Shown: piece by piece, positions 1-9,900 of the stretch
Position numbering within the stretch: position 1 is the first letter of the stretch
Layout: the number at the start of each line of letters is the position of its first letter
NCBI RefSeq assembly: GCF_004357765.1
Contig: NZ_SMTE01000001.1
Location: 310,001 to 374,000 of the forward strand
Length of the DNA stretch: 64,000 nt
Source of the DNA: Pseudomonas putida
GTDB taxonomy: Bacteria > Pseudomonadota > Gammaproteobacteria > Pseudomonadales > Pseudomonadaceae
Reading direction: 5' to 3'
Position numbers and translations under genes: made by a program
The notes under the pieces: model-generated
Database searches by the model: none
What the model saw: the letters and a program-made list of their open reading frames with translations, nothing else
What the model was told of the DNA's origin: nothing

Positions 1-2
1 GC

Positions 3-674
3 CTGTTGCTCGACCTGCAACGCCGCGGTGAAGGCGATGTCTTCGCCCTCGACTGCGACACCCCGCGGCAGGCACCCTGGTTCGCCCATGCCTGGCAACG
101 CCGTACCCTGCGCACCGGACAAACGGTGCAGGACTGCACCTGGCTGCCGACTCCCAACCTATTGATGCGCCGCCATTGGTTCGAGCAGGTCGGGGGGTTC
201 GACGAACGCCTGCGTACCGGCGAGGACAAGGACTTCACCCTGCGCCTGAGCCAGGCCGGTGCGCGCTTGCGCGTTCTGCGCCAGCCGGTGGTGCTGCACT
301 GGGGCTTCGAAGGCTCCTGGAGCGAATGGCTGGGCAAGGAAATGTGGCGCCAAGGCAGTCACCTGCAATTGCTGCGCAGCCACGGCGTGAGCCTGCGTCT
401 GCTGCGTTTCCCGCTGCTGTCGCTGGTGGCCTGGGCACTCGATCTCCTGGCGCTGTCAGCCCTGCTCGATGGCTTCGCCCACCTGGCCTTGGGGTTCCTG
501 CTGATCAGCGCCCTGCCTGCCCTCGGCTTGGCGCTGCGTCAGAGCCTGAAGCATCGTGAGCCGCTGCTGAGCCTGCAATTGTGGGGCCTGCACTGGTTGC
601 GCCTGCATCTGGCCGGGGCAGCCTTCGTACTCAGCCTGTTCAACCGCACTGCAAGGAGGCCCGCCCGTGGCTGA
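3..674 (+). CDS. Glycosyltransferase family 2, 5' end outside window
   Basis: This is the C-terminal part of a GT-A type glycosyltransferase of an exopolysaccharide cluster. The reading frame is open from the window edge, and the TTG at 6 is not a credible start, so the gene is partial. The visible half carries the usual late GT2 motifs GGFDE and GEDKDF, where the acidic residues belong to the acceptor/catalytic site, and then three hydrophobic segments (roughly residues 140-220 of the visible part). It is therefore probably a membrane-anchored enzyme facing the cytoplasm. Its stop overlaps the GTG start of the next GT2 gene by 8 bases, which indicates one operon. Donor sugar and linkage cannot be read from the sequence. 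Confidence 0.85.
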   Translation: MLLDLQRRGEGDVFALDCDTPRQAPWFAHAWQRRTLRTGQTVQDCTWLPTPNLLMRRHWFEQVGGFDERLRTGEDKDFTLRLSQAGARLRVLRQPVVLHWGFEGSWSEWLGKEMWRQGSHLQLLRSHGVSLRLLRFPLLSLVAWALDLLALSALLDGFAHLALGFLLISALPALGLALRQSLKHREPLLSLQLWGLHWLRLHLAGAAFVLSLFNRTARRPARG

Positions 675-1803
675 GATCATTTTCTGGCTGTGCCTGCTGC
701 TCCCTCTGTATGCCTGGGTCGGCTACCCCGTGCTGCTGACCCTGGCAGCTCCGTTGTTTCGCCGGCACCTCCCGCCGCCACTGCCACCACAGCGCATCAG
801 CGTGGTAATCGCCGCGCACAACGAAGCGCGTCATATCGAGCACAAGCTGCGCAGCGTGCTGGACCAGGACTACCAGAGTGCCGAGCTGCAGGTGATCGTC
901 GCCAGCGATGGCTCCAGCGACCGCACGGTGGAACTGGCACGCGGCGTGCGCGACCCTCGGGTGCAGGTCCTGGACCTGCCGCGCCTGGGCAAGACCGCCG
1001 TACTGAACACGGCGGTCAGTGTCTGCCGCGGCGATATCCTGGTGTTCACCGACGCTGACAACCAGTGGGCAGGCGACACCCTCGGCCTGCTCCTGGCGCC
1101 TTTTGCCGATCCCCGGGTCGGCGGCACTGCAGGGCACATGATCATCCCCAACCCTGGCAAGGGTCTGAGCTTGGGCGACAGCCTCTACCGGCACTATGAA
1201 GCTTGGTTACGCAAGGTCGAGAACCGCACCGGCTGCATGGTCTCGGCCGACGGTGCCCTGCTGGCTCTGCGCCGGGAGCTGTACCAAGCCATTCCGCCCC
1301 GGGTCAATGACGACTTCTTCATCAGCACCTGTGCCCCGGCAGCCGGCAAGCGCATCGTCTATGTCCCCGAGGCCGTGGTGATGGACCAGGGCGTCGATGA
1401 AGCCGACAAGCAGTTTCGTCGACGTCAGCGGGTCACCGTCGGCGGCCTGCAAAGCCTGGCCGCACGCCGCGAGCTGCTCAATCCGCTGCGCCATGGCCTG
1501 TATGCCATCGCCTTGATCAGCCACAAGCTGATCCGCCGACTGGCGCCGGTGCTGTTGCTGCCGCTGCTGCTGGCCAACCTGTGGCTGGCCGCCGAGCCCG
1601 GCCTGTATCGCCTGACCCTCGCCGCACAGTTGCTGGGCTACGCCGTCGCCATTGCCGGCCTGCTCGACGTGCGCCATCGCCTGCCAAAGCCCTTTCGCCT
1701 GGCAGCCTTCGTCCTGGTGACCCTGGCCGGGATGTGCGTCGGCTTGTGGCAGTTCCTGCGCGGACAGGGCTACAGCCAATGGAACCCGGACCAGAACCGA
1801 TGA
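667..1803 (+). CDS. Membrane glycosyltransferase family 2
   Basis: A 378-residue glycosyltransferase, with one N-terminal membrane segment (about 4-30), a GT-A domain beginning at RISVVIAAHNE (43-53), a DAD metal/nucleotide-sugar motif at 129-131 and an ED-like DDFFIS segment further on. A QxxRR-type motif follows, and then three C-terminal membrane helices. This layout is that of membrane GT2 enzymes that polymerise or decorate polysaccharide at the inner membrane. The start is GTG, chosen because AAGGAGG lies at 653-659 and because the frame overlaps the end of the upstream glycosyltransferase. The product is probably a step in the same exopolysaccharide as its neighbours. The sugar is unknown. 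Confidence 0.9.
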   Translation: MAEIIFWLCLLLPLYAWVGYPVLLTLAAPLFRRHLPPPLPPQRISVVIAAHNEARHIEHKLRSVLDQDYQSAELQVIVASDGSSDRTVELARGVRDPRVQVLDLPRLGKTAVLNTAVSVCRGDILVFTDADNQWAGDTLGLLLAPFADPRVGGTAGHMIIPNPGKGLSLGDSLYRHYEAWLRKVENRTGCMVSADGALLALRRELYQAIPPRVNDDFFISTCAPAAGKRIVYVPEAVVMDQGVDEADKQFRRRQRVTVGGLQSLAARRELLNPLRHGLYAIALISHKLIRRLAPVLLLPLLLANLWLAAEPGLYRLTLAAQLLGYAVAIAGLLDVRHRLPKPFRLAAFVLVTLAGMCVGLWQFLRGQGYSQWNPDQNR

Positions 1804-1813
1804 GCAGCCGCCC

Positions 1814-2824
1814 ATGCCGATAAAGACCCGAATCAAGCAAGCCAGCGGGTGGCTGTATTTCAAGTCGCCCAAAGGCCGTGCCGAACTGCGTGGCGCGGGG
1901 GTGATCCTGATGCTGCACCGCGTGCTGGCCGACGACGCCAGCGCCGCTTTGCCCCACCGTAACGAACTGTGCGTCGGGCCCAAGGCTTTCGAGGGCCTGC
2001 TGCGCTGGCTACCCAGACATTTCGACTGCGTCGGACTGATGGACCTGCTCGACGACCACGCCGCACCACGTCGGGACGGCCGTCCCAAGGTCGCCCTGAC
2101 GTTCGACGACGGCTGGCGCGACAACGCGCTCAACGCCTTCCCGCTGCTGCGCAAGCACCAGGTCCCGGCGAGCATCTTCCTGTCCACCGACTTCATCGGC
2201 AGCCGCCAACGGTTCTGGTGGGAAAGCGTCGGCGAAACCCTGTGGGGCAGCCATGGAGAGGGCCCGCGCAAACACCTGACCGAGCAGTTGCACAGGTTGG
2301 GCAGGCCGCTGCCGGCCGCCTATTTCATGACCGAGCGGCCGCAGGCGCGCAGCCATGCGCTGGCGCACTACCTGCAAAGTCTCAAGAGCCTGAGCCAGCC
2401 GGCCTTGCAGTTGCTGACCGACGCTTGCCCAGCGGAGTCCATGCCCCAGGCCATGGATTGGCAACATGTGCGCGAGTTGGAGAATTCCGGCCTGGTGCGT
2501 TTCGGCCCGCACGGTGCCAGTCATGCCCTGCTGCCGCAACTGGACGACCACCGCCTGGACGAGGAGCTGCAGCGCAGCCAGGCAGCCCTGCAGGCAGGTT
2601 GCCGCGACCCGCTGCCGGTGTACTGCTATCCCAACGGGGACCACGATGAGCGGGTCCGGGCCCGCGTCGCCGCGCACCGCTACCCATTCGCCCTGAGCAC
2701 CCGGCCCGGTATCTGCCGGGGCCATGACGACCCCCTGGCGCTGCCGCGCATCGGCGTCAGCCAGCGCAATGCCAGTCGGCCAATGCTGCTGGCCTGGCGC
2801 ATGAGCCGAGGAGCCCGCACATGA
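1814..2824 (+). CDS. Polysaccharide deacetylase (NodB/CE4-like)
   Basis: A 336-residue carbohydrate esterase 4 type protein. The first catalytic motif is TFDDG at 96-100, where the second Asp would bind the metal, and the HGASH motif near 234-238 fits the H(S/T)xxH metal ligands. Such enzymes remove N- or O-acetyl groups from polysaccharide or lipid-linked sugar. There is no clear signal peptide, so it may act in the cytoplasm on a lipid-linked intermediate; this is inference. It starts 10 bases after the second glycosyltransferase and ends with an ATGA overlap into the flippase gene, so it sits inside the same operon. Confidence 0.88.
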   Translation: MPIKTRIKQASGWLYFKSPKGRAELRGAGVILMLHRVLADDASAALPHRNELCVGPKAFEGLLRWLPRHFDCVGLMDLLDDHAAPRRDGRPKVALTFDDGWRDNALNAFPLLRKHQVPASIFLSTDFIGSRQRFWWESVGETLWGSHGEGPRKHLTEQLHRLGRPLPAAYFMTERPQARSHALAHYLQSLKSLSQPALQLLTDACPAESMPQAMDWQHVRELENSGLVRFGPHGASHALLPQLDDHRLDEELQRSQAALQAGCRDPLPVYCYPNGDHDERVRARVAAHRYPFALSTRPGICRGHDDPLALPRIGVSQRNASRPMLLAWRMSRGART

Positions 2825-4125
2825 GCCGCGACAGCTACCTGCGCCACCTGATGCTGAGCATGGGCACGAAGCTCGCCATGATCGCCTTGCGCCTGCTGCG
2901 CAATGTGCTCCTGGCGCGCATACTCGGCCCCAGCGAACGCGGCCTGTTCGCCCTGCTGAGCACCCTGCCCGACCTGATCAGCGCCGCCACCAGCGGCGGC
3001 CTGAACAGTGCTGTCGGCTACCAGGCAGCCAAACAGCGCGATATGGGTCTGCTGCTGACTCAGGTCCTGGTGTATGGCTGCCTGCTGGCCGGCGTTCTGA
3101 CGCTGGCCTGTGTGTGGCTGGTGCGCACCTTCGGCGCGGACCTGGAAGTGACCGTGCAACTCGGCCTGCTGGCCTGGCTGTTGCTGTTGGCGGTGCCGAT
3201 GACCGTGCTCAAGAGTGGCCTGCTGACTCTGCACAACGCCAGCGGTGGCGTCGGCGCCTTCAACGCCTTGCGCCTGAGCGAGTCGCTGGCCCCGCTGCTG
3301 CTGTTTCTCGGATTGTTCTGGATGTGGCACGAACAGGCCTTGGAAGCCGCTCTGATCAGCTGGCTGGCAGGCATCGGCCTGGTCCTGGTGCTGGGCCTGT
3401 GGTGGCTGCGCCGCTCACACGGACTGGGGTTGAAGTGGGACCGCAGCGGCCAGCGCGAGCTGCTCAGCTACAGCGCCAAGAGCCACCCGGACCTGCTGTT
3501 CCAGCAGCTGATCCTGCGCTCGGACTACTTGTTCATCGGTGCTCTGCTCGGCAGTACCGCCCTGGGCCATTACGCCATGGCCAGCGCCGCCGCAGAACTG
3601 CTGTTGATCGTGCCCGAAGCCGTCACCACTCCGTTGATGAAACGCCTCCTGCAGCAGGACGCGGGCATGGACAAGCTCACCCCGCTGGCCTTGCGCTTGA
3701 CCGCCACGGTGATGCTCGGCGCCTGCCTGGGCATGGCGTTGATCGGCCAATGGCTGATCGTGACGTTGTTCGGCGCGGCCTACCAACCTGCCTACCCTGC
3801 CCTGTTGGCCCTGCTGCCCGGCCTGCTCGGGCTGTGCTACGCCAGCATCCTGCGGCTCGACCTGCTGGGCAAGAATCGCCCCGGCACGGTGTCATTGATG
3901 ATGGGTGCAGGTGCCGCTCTGAACCTGTTGCTCAACGTACTGCTGATTCCCACCTTGGGCATCGTCGGCGCCGCGCTGGCCTCGTCGATCGCCTATCTCG
4001 CCGTCACCGTGGCGATGCTGGTGCTCTATTGCCGGCTCAGCGGCGTCGCTCTGAGCCAGACCTTGATCATCCTGCCCAGCGATTTCGCCCCCCTGCGCCA
4101 GATGCTGCAGCGGAGACCGGCGTGA
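2821..4125 (+). CDS. Polysaccharide flippase, Wzx/MATE-like
   Basis: A 434-residue integral membrane protein with about twelve hydrophobic helices spread over its whole length. It begins with the amphipathic RLLRNVLLARILGPSERGLFALL type segment (shortened here) seen in Wzx/oligosaccharide flippases. These proteins move lipid-linked repeat units across the inner membrane. It overlaps the deacetylase by ATGA, so translation is coupled. After its stop there are about 130 bases before the next convincing start, the largest gap in this cluster. A Wzy polymerase is not visible in the window. The substrate is the unknown repeat unit made by the adjacent glycosyltransferases. Confidence 0.88.
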   Translation: MSRDSYLRHLMLSMGTKLAMIALRLLRNVLLARILGPSERGLFALLSTLPDLISAATSGGLNSAVGYQAAKQRDMGLLLTQVLVYGCLLAGVLTLACVWLVRTFGADLEVTVQLGLLAWLLLLAVPMTVLKSGLLTLHNASGGVGAFNALRLSESLAPLLLFLGLFWMWHEQALEAALISWLAGIGLVLVLGLWWLRRSHGLGLKWDRSGQRELLSYSAKSHPDLLFQQLILRSDYLFIGALLGSTALGHYAMASAAAELLLIVPEAVTTPLMKRLLQQDAGMDKLTPLALRLTATVMLGACLGMALIGQWLIVTLFGAAYQPAYPALLALLPGLLGLCYASILRLDLLGKNRPGTVSLMMGAGAALNLLLNVLLIPTLGIVGAALASSIAYLAVTVAMLVLYCRLSGVALSQTLIILPSDFAPLRQMLQRRPA

Positions 4126-4258
4126 TGAACCGACCCACCACCCCGGCGCACCCGCCCAGGGCCGAGACCTTGCTCGGCCCCCAGCAGGGCATGCAACGCG
4201 CCCCGGCCATGGAACGCGTCTGCGGACGCACCGCGACCTGCCGTAAACAGGAGGCACC

Positions 4259-4948
4259 ATGCGTGTATTGAGCAAGCTCCAGGACCGTATCAAGCGCAAA
4301 GGACTGCGCAATACCCTCAGCGCAGCGTACAAGCGCTTCGTGTTCTATCACTGGGAACTGGTGTGGATGGAGCGTGACCTGGTCAGCCCGGTCCCGCCGC
4401 ACCGGCTCAAACCCTATCCACCCTTGCGCATCGAGCCGATCACGGTGAACAACGTCAGGGCCTTCGCGCGCTACTTCGGCGACCGCGTCGAAACCATGCG
4501 CGAACTGGCCGCCGAAGGCTACACCGGGCTGATGTTCCTCGACGACGCCGGCGATGTGGTGGCGTTCATCTGGGGCAGCGCCCGGCATTACCACGACCGG
4601 CATTTCTATGGATGCTGGTTCCCGGTGGGCCCAGGCGAGTTCTTCGAATTCGGCGGCGAACTGACCCGCAAATACTGGGGCACCGAGCTGTCGGTGGACC
4701 TGCAGTTGGCTTTGTGGAAAGCCATGGCCGACCAAGGTTGCACCAAGGTGGTGGATGTCTGCGAGCAACACAATATCCCGGCGCTCAAGCTGCACCTGCG
4801 CATGGGCTATCAGGAGCAGGGACGCATCATGAACGTCTATTGCCTGTTCGGCCGCTGGAAGTTCTTCCGCGAAAGCCGCTATACCGAGTCGCGTCTGGAG
4901 CCGCTGCGCAAGCCCGCAGCGGAAACGGCCCCGGCTGCAGCTTCCTGA
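4259..4948 (+). CDS. GNAT-family N-acetyltransferase
   Basis: A 229-residue protein. The C-terminal half has the shape of a GNAT acyltransferase: a beta strand with CTKVVDVCEQHN and then an NIPALKLHLRMGY helix/strand, which is the usual acceptor-side end of the fold. The N-terminal third is basic and amphipathic and may contact membrane or a glycan primer. AGGAGG lies just upstream of the ATG (4250-4255). It lies between the flippase and the FemAB-like acyltransferase, so it probably acylates a sugar or an amino substituent of the same polysaccharide. The acceptor is not identifiable. Confidence 0.75.
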   Translation: MRVLSKLQDRIKRKGLRNTLSAAYKRFVFYHWELVWMERDLVSPVPPHRLKPYPPLRIEPITVNNVRAFARYFGDRVETMRELAAEGYTGLMFLDDAGDVVAFIWGSARHYHDRHFYGCWFPVGPGEFFEFGGELTRKYWGTELSVDLQLALWKAMADQGCTKVVDVCEQHNIPALKLHLRMGYQEQGRIMNVYCLFGRWKFFRESRYTESRLEPLRKPAAETAPAAAS

Positions 4949-4951
4949 CCC

Positions 4952-6112
4952 ATGGCCTTGCGCTTGAGCTGGTGCGCCTCACTGCGCACCCCTGACTTCC
5001 CTGCTGCCGACTACGAGGCGCTGCGCCAGCGCCTGCCCGGCAGCACTCCGTTCAACCACCTGGGCTGGCTGCGGGCCGCCGAGGCTGCCCTGGGACCAGA
5101 GCAACAGCTGCAGGTGCTGCTGGGCTACCAAGGTGAGCGTCTGTGCCTGTGCCTGCCGCTGGTGCGTGCCCGGGAGCCGTTCGGTCCGCTGCATGCACCG
5201 GTGGTGCGTCACCTGGGCTACCCTCTGGCCGACCGTATCGCCCTGCTCATCGATTTGCCCACCATCCACGCCGGTCGGGTCCTCGCCGCGATCCGTCAAC
5301 GCCTGCCGCATGCGCTGATGCAACTGAGCGAGGTGCCCGCCGCAGGCGAAGACTGGCTACGCGAGTGGGCCGGGCAAAGTTCGACCTTCGAACGGCGCCT
5401 GACCTGCCAAGTACCCGTGCACCGTATCAGTGAGGCCGATCATCAGGAGGTCAGCGGCGATCCTCGCTACAAACTGCGGCGCGCCCGCAAGCGGATCAAC
5501 GCCTGCGGTGCCCGGATACGACGAGTCCTGGCCACGGCGGACACTATCCAGGCACTGCTCGATGCGGTCAGCGCGGTCGAAGCGCTGAGCTGGAAAGGGG
5601 ATGACGAAGTCGGCATCTTCTCCGGCGCTCAGCACCGCCAGTGGATATACCAGGGCTTCACGGCCCTGGCCGCCGAGGGCCTGGTATGTGCAGTACTGCT
5701 GGAGCTCGACGGGCGTTGCATCAGCTATCGCCTGGGCCTGCTCGAACGTGGCCGGGTCTACGACTACAACCTCGCCTTCGTCCCGGAACATCGCGACCTC
5801 GGCAGTGGCCGGGTGCTGCTCGAAGAATACATCCATTGGGGGCTGGAGCAAGGCTGGGACTGGGTCGACGCCTCACGGGTGAGCCTGGCCAACTCCAGTC
5901 ACCAACTGCATGAACGCATGACAGGTTGCATCGAACAATGGCGCTTGAGCTGCTACAGCTGGCGCCCCGACGGCATGCTGCTGGGATACGCCCTGCGCGC
6001 CTGGCGATGGCTGAGGTCACGCCGGGACAAGAACACGAGCGCCCGCCACAACGATGCCCCAGATTCCCAACAGGAGAGCCCGAATGCCATCCCAGGTCAT
6101 AGTCAACGCTGA
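4952..6112 (+). CDS. FemAB/BioF2-like GNAT acyltransferase
   Basis: A 386-residue protein of the BioF2-like/CelD type, which is a GNAT-fold family common in exopolysaccharide clusters. Recognisable parts are the KLRRARKRINACG segment before the acetyltransferase core and the core strand ISYRLGLLERGRVYDYN followed by GSGRVLLEEYI. It probably transfers an acyl or aminoacyl group to the glycan in the cytoplasm. It begins 3 bases after the preceding GNAT gene and its end overlaps the next gene by 29 bases, so all three are likely read from one mRNA. The acceptor and donor are unknown. Confidence 0.75.
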   Translation: MALRLSWCASLRTPDFPAADYEALRQRLPGSTPFNHLGWLRAAEAALGPEQQLQVLLGYQGERLCLCLPLVRAREPFGPLHAPVVRHLGYPLADRIALLIDLPTIHAGRVLAAIRQRLPHALMQLSEVPAAGEDWLREWAGQSSTFERRLTCQVPVHRISEADHQEVSGDPRYKLRRARKRINACGARIRRVLATADTIQALLDAVSAVEALSWKGDDEVGIFSGAQHRQWIYQGFTALAAEGLVCAVLLELDGRCISYRLGLLERGRVYDYNLAFVPEHRDLGSGRVLLEEYIHWGLEQGWDWVDASRVSLANSSHQLHERMTGCIEQWRLSCYSWRPDGMLLGYALRAWRWLRSRRDKNTSARHNDAPDSQQESPNAIPGHSQR

Positions 6113-6854
6113 CGATTTTGGCCTCAGTGCCCATACCAATGCGGTGATCCTGCATGCGTTCCAGGCAGGGCTGATCAGTTCGGCCACCGTCATGGCCAAC
6201 ATGCCAGCCTTCGCCGCGGCCTGTGTGCTGGCCCATCAACCGACGCTCAAGGGCCGCATTGGCCTGCATTTCAACCTGACCTACGGCCGCCCACTGAGCC
6301 AGGCGATCCTCGCCGAGCCGCGCTTTTGTGCCCCCCATGGAGAGTTCGACCTGCGCATCAAGCGCAGGACCTTGCGCCTGACGCGCCGCGAACGCGCAGC
6401 CGTCGAGCAAGAGCTGCGCGCCCAATGGCAGCGATGCCTCGATCACGGTGTACTGCCCAGCCACCTCGATTCCCACCAGCATGTGCACAACATCTGGCCC
6501 ATCGGCGAGGTGGTCGCGCGCTTTGCCCGCGAGCAAGGCGTACCGGTGCGCCTGGCGCGCAACCTGGGACACAACATCGGCCCGTTGAAACGCGCGTTCA
6601 AGACGCTGCTGAACCTGCGCCTGCGCCAGCTCAGCGGTGCCACGGCAGACTATGTCTGCACGCCAGCCGACCTCAAGGACGGCCTGGCGCCGGCAACCGG
6701 GGTGCTGGAAGTGGTGGCCCACCCCAGCGCACTGGGCGGTCGCGACTTCGGCGATGCCTACTTGGAGTCAGGCGAGTCGTTGCAGGCTTTGATCGACCAA
6801 CGTCTGCGTGAGGTGCAACGCATCAGCTACGCGGCGGTACCGGATGCCGCCTAG
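6084..6854 (+). CDS. ChbG/YdjC-family carbohydrate deacetylase
   Basis: A 256-residue YdjC-family protein. The N-terminal NADDFGLS gives the paired Asp, and HLDSHQHVHN near residues 126-135 gives the His ligands. These are the metal site of the family, which deacetylates N-acetylated sugars (for example ChbG on chitobiose phosphates). The start was set at the ATG at 6084 and not an upstream ATG at 6054. CAGGAGAG stands directly before 6084 and the protein then begins with the conserved strand. It overlaps the preceding acyltransferase gene by 29 bases and closes the cluster, making it the second deacetylase of the locus. Confidence 0.88.
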   Translation: MPSQVIVNADDFGLSAHTNAVILHAFQAGLISSATVMANMPAFAAACVLAHQPTLKGRIGLHFNLTYGRPLSQAILAEPRFCAPHGEFDLRIKRRTLRLTRRERAAVEQELRAQWQRCLDHGVLPSHLDSHQHVHNIWPIGEVVARFAREQGVPVRLARNLGHNIGPLKRAFKTLLNLRLRQLSGATADYVCTPADLKDGLAPATGVLEVVAHPSALGGRDFGDAYLESGESLQALIDQRLREVQRISYAAVPDAA

Positions 6855-6935
6855 CCCCTATGGGTAACAACAGAGTACCTCTCCGGCCCATTGCATGGGG
6901 TGTTTGCTATCGGCTCTTCGAACCGGGAGCCCCCC

Positions 6936-9900
6936 ATGCAATACAACGACAACCCCCACGTCGACCTGATCCAGGCTCAACTTCCGCGCTGGGCCATCCA
7001 CGCCCAGCCCGATCAATGGGCCGCCATGCGCCGCACACTGCAAGCTGTGCACCAGCAGGCTGGACTGGCGGCCGATATCATCGCCAATGCCGCCCCACAT
7101 CTGCGCGAGGCAGTTGAACACAGCTGGCACCAGCTCAAGCACAGTCGATCCGCGTTGGCACGAGCACTCAAAGGCTTGCAACAGATCGACGCATTTGCCG
7201 AGCCACGCCTTGAAGCCGCGCTCAAAGCCGATGGCTTCGACCATGCCTTGAAAGACTGCGAGCTGCTGCGCGTCGAGAGCACCTGGCATTGGCTGGGGCT
7301 GCGCTACACCTACAGCCACCGACGGATCACATTGTTGCAAGCGGCCCTGGAGAACTTCGCCGATGACGAAGAGTTCGTCAGTCCCAGCGCCATCGCCCTG
7401 TCCAAAGACATCCAGGTCGAGCCCGTGATGGTCGAAGGCAGCGTCCCCTCCGGCCCCGATGGCCCTGGCGCAACCTTGCAACTGAACAGCGAAAAGTACC
7501 AGGTAACCCCCCTGTCCATCAGCCCGGAAAGCTTCGCGACCTTGTGCCGGCGCCTGGATCTGGGCGCGGCCTATCAACGCCACCTGGATCAGCACCATGG
7601 CCAAGAGGACGTACAAAGGGCCACCCGGGCCGTGTTGCGCGACACCTTGCGTCTGGCTGCGGATCTGGCGTACCTCGAACATGGCCTGACCGGCGCCGGT
7701 CACGACTGCGTCGCCGCCCTGCTCGATGGACGACAGCCCCGCTGCTGGACCGTCACGCTGTTCGGTCTGCCGGTGCACGAGGTGACCTTGATCGACGCGG
7801 GCAAGGCCGGATTGTTGCTGTATCTCCCCGGCCAACCATCGACATTCCTGCAGTGCACGAATCTGCAGGCTGTGGAGCAGGAACTGATCGAACGGCTGGT
7901 GACGCCACAAGGGCGCGAGGCTTTTCAGGTCCACCTTCCGCGTAACCAGCAGGCGCATTTTCTCGACCTGCTGCTGCAGAACCTCAGCACGCAAACCGAC
8001 GCTAGCGCGCAACAAACCTGGTCCGCCCCGGCGGGAGCAAGTTTGCACATCAATTGCCAAGCCATCGAGGACGAGCTGTTCGCGTTTCTGCGAGCGCGCC
8101 ATGTACAACGACTCAAGGACGAAGCCCAGGAGATTGCCGTGCCTTGCGCACTTGTGGATGCGCAGGCTCGCCAACGGCGTCTGGAACAGTGGGAAAGCTA
8201 TGGCCTGACCGCACTCAACCTGGCGGGATTCTTCGTGCCGGCGATCGGCAGTGTGATGATCGGGGTCGCCGCCTGCCAATTGCTGGGCGAGGTGGTCGAA
8301 GGCGTCGAGGCTTGGAGCGATGGCGACCGCCACCTCGCACTGCAACACCTGGAGTCGGTCGGCCTGAACGTCGCACTGATGGGCGGCCTGGCGGTCGCCG
8401 GCAAGGGGCTGGCCAAACTGTTCGGCAGTCCATTGATGGACAGCCTCGATGCTGTCGAGAGCGCCGACGGTCAACCTAGGCTATGGAAACCTGATCTGAC
8501 GCCTTATCGCGCGCGGGTGACCCTGCCTGAGGAGCTCACCCCGGACGAATTCGCGATCTATGCACATGAGGGGCGGCAGTACCTACGGCTGGATGGCTAC
8601 GTACACGAGGTCCAGCAGGACCCTGCCGACGGCGTCTGGCGCCTGGTGCACCCCACCGACGCCGAGGCGTACCGACCGCCCCTGATGCACAATGGCACGG
8701 GCGCCTGGCACTTGCCGTTCGAGCACCCGCAGACCTGGACCGCACAGCGTTTGCTGCGCAGGCTGTACCCGCGTCATGCCGCGCGGGATGATGCAGACCT
8801 CGACAGCGCCATGGTCATCAGCGGCACCTCGCCCGAGACCCTGCAACAGGTGTTCGTGGCTGGCGCACCGACACCCACCCTGCTCAGCGACACCTTGGCG
8901 CGGATTGAAGCCATTCGGGCCGGTACTGAACTGAAAGCGCTGGACAGCGGTAACCTGGCGCTATTGCCGCCAGAGGTGGCAAACGAGTTGCCCTTGCTGC
9001 GTGCCTTGGAGGGGCTTTACTTTCCGGCCTTGGCCAACACCGACAGCCTGCGCCTATGGCTGGCCTGTCTGCGACGGTTGCCCGGTTGGCCGCAACGATT
9101 GCGCCTGGAGATTCGCGAAGCCAGCGCCAGCGGCGCCGTGCTGGCGGCCACGGGAGATGGGCAGGAACCACTGATACTGATCAAGACCGAAGACGGTTAT
9201 GAGGGCTTCCGAGAGGAACGTCCGGTTGCTCGACCCAGCTACGACGACCCCGGTCGTGCGCTACTCGACATCTTGTCGGGCCGGCAGCGCCAGGCGCTGG
9301 GTGCTGCAGGCACGGCCGCCGAGGATTTGCGTCAGGCCCTGTTGACCATCGCCGGTCGTGACCGCCGGCAATGGCCAGCACGGTTGTGGGGTCCACAAGC
9401 GGAGCGCCCTCGTCTTGGACTGCGGGGAGGGGAACCCTGGCGGGGAAACATCCGGCCATTCATCCGAACGCCCCTGGCCCGCCGCTACCTGCGTGTGTAC
9501 CCCAACGCATCTGAAATGGACTATCTCAATCAACTGCGCAACTGGCGCCAGCAGGGCCTGTCGGCCGCCCTGGAACTGGACCGACTCGAAGCAAGGCTGG
9601 GCACCTTGCGCCGCGACCTCAATGTCTGGGCCAACCGGATAGCACGCCGAGAGCGGGCCAGCGCTCGCGTGCTGGCGGCCTGGCAACGTACCAGCACGAT
9701 GCGATTCACCCCAGCACAGACGCTCTATGACCTGGATCTGGCGGCACTGGAGCTAGAAGACCATGATCTGCAAACATTGGCCTTGCCTGATGATTTCGCG
9801 CACATCGGTGAACTCAGGTTGTCCTGCAACGCTCGCCTCAGTCAGTTACCGACGGCCTTTCTGGCACGGTTTCCCAGGTTGGAACGCCTGATCCTGAGTC

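Noticed and set aside
4125-4271. Small frame of 48 codons between the flippase and the GNAT gene, with GGAG upstream.
   Set aside because: It starts next to the flippase stop, but its composition (Pro, Arg, Cys-rich, no regular structure) looks non-coding and it runs into the GNAT start. A real product is possible but not supported.
6858-8474. 538-codon frame antisense to the DUF6543 gene.
   Set aside because: A shadow frame caused by high GC; no family motifs and rich in Gln/Ala/Gly/His.
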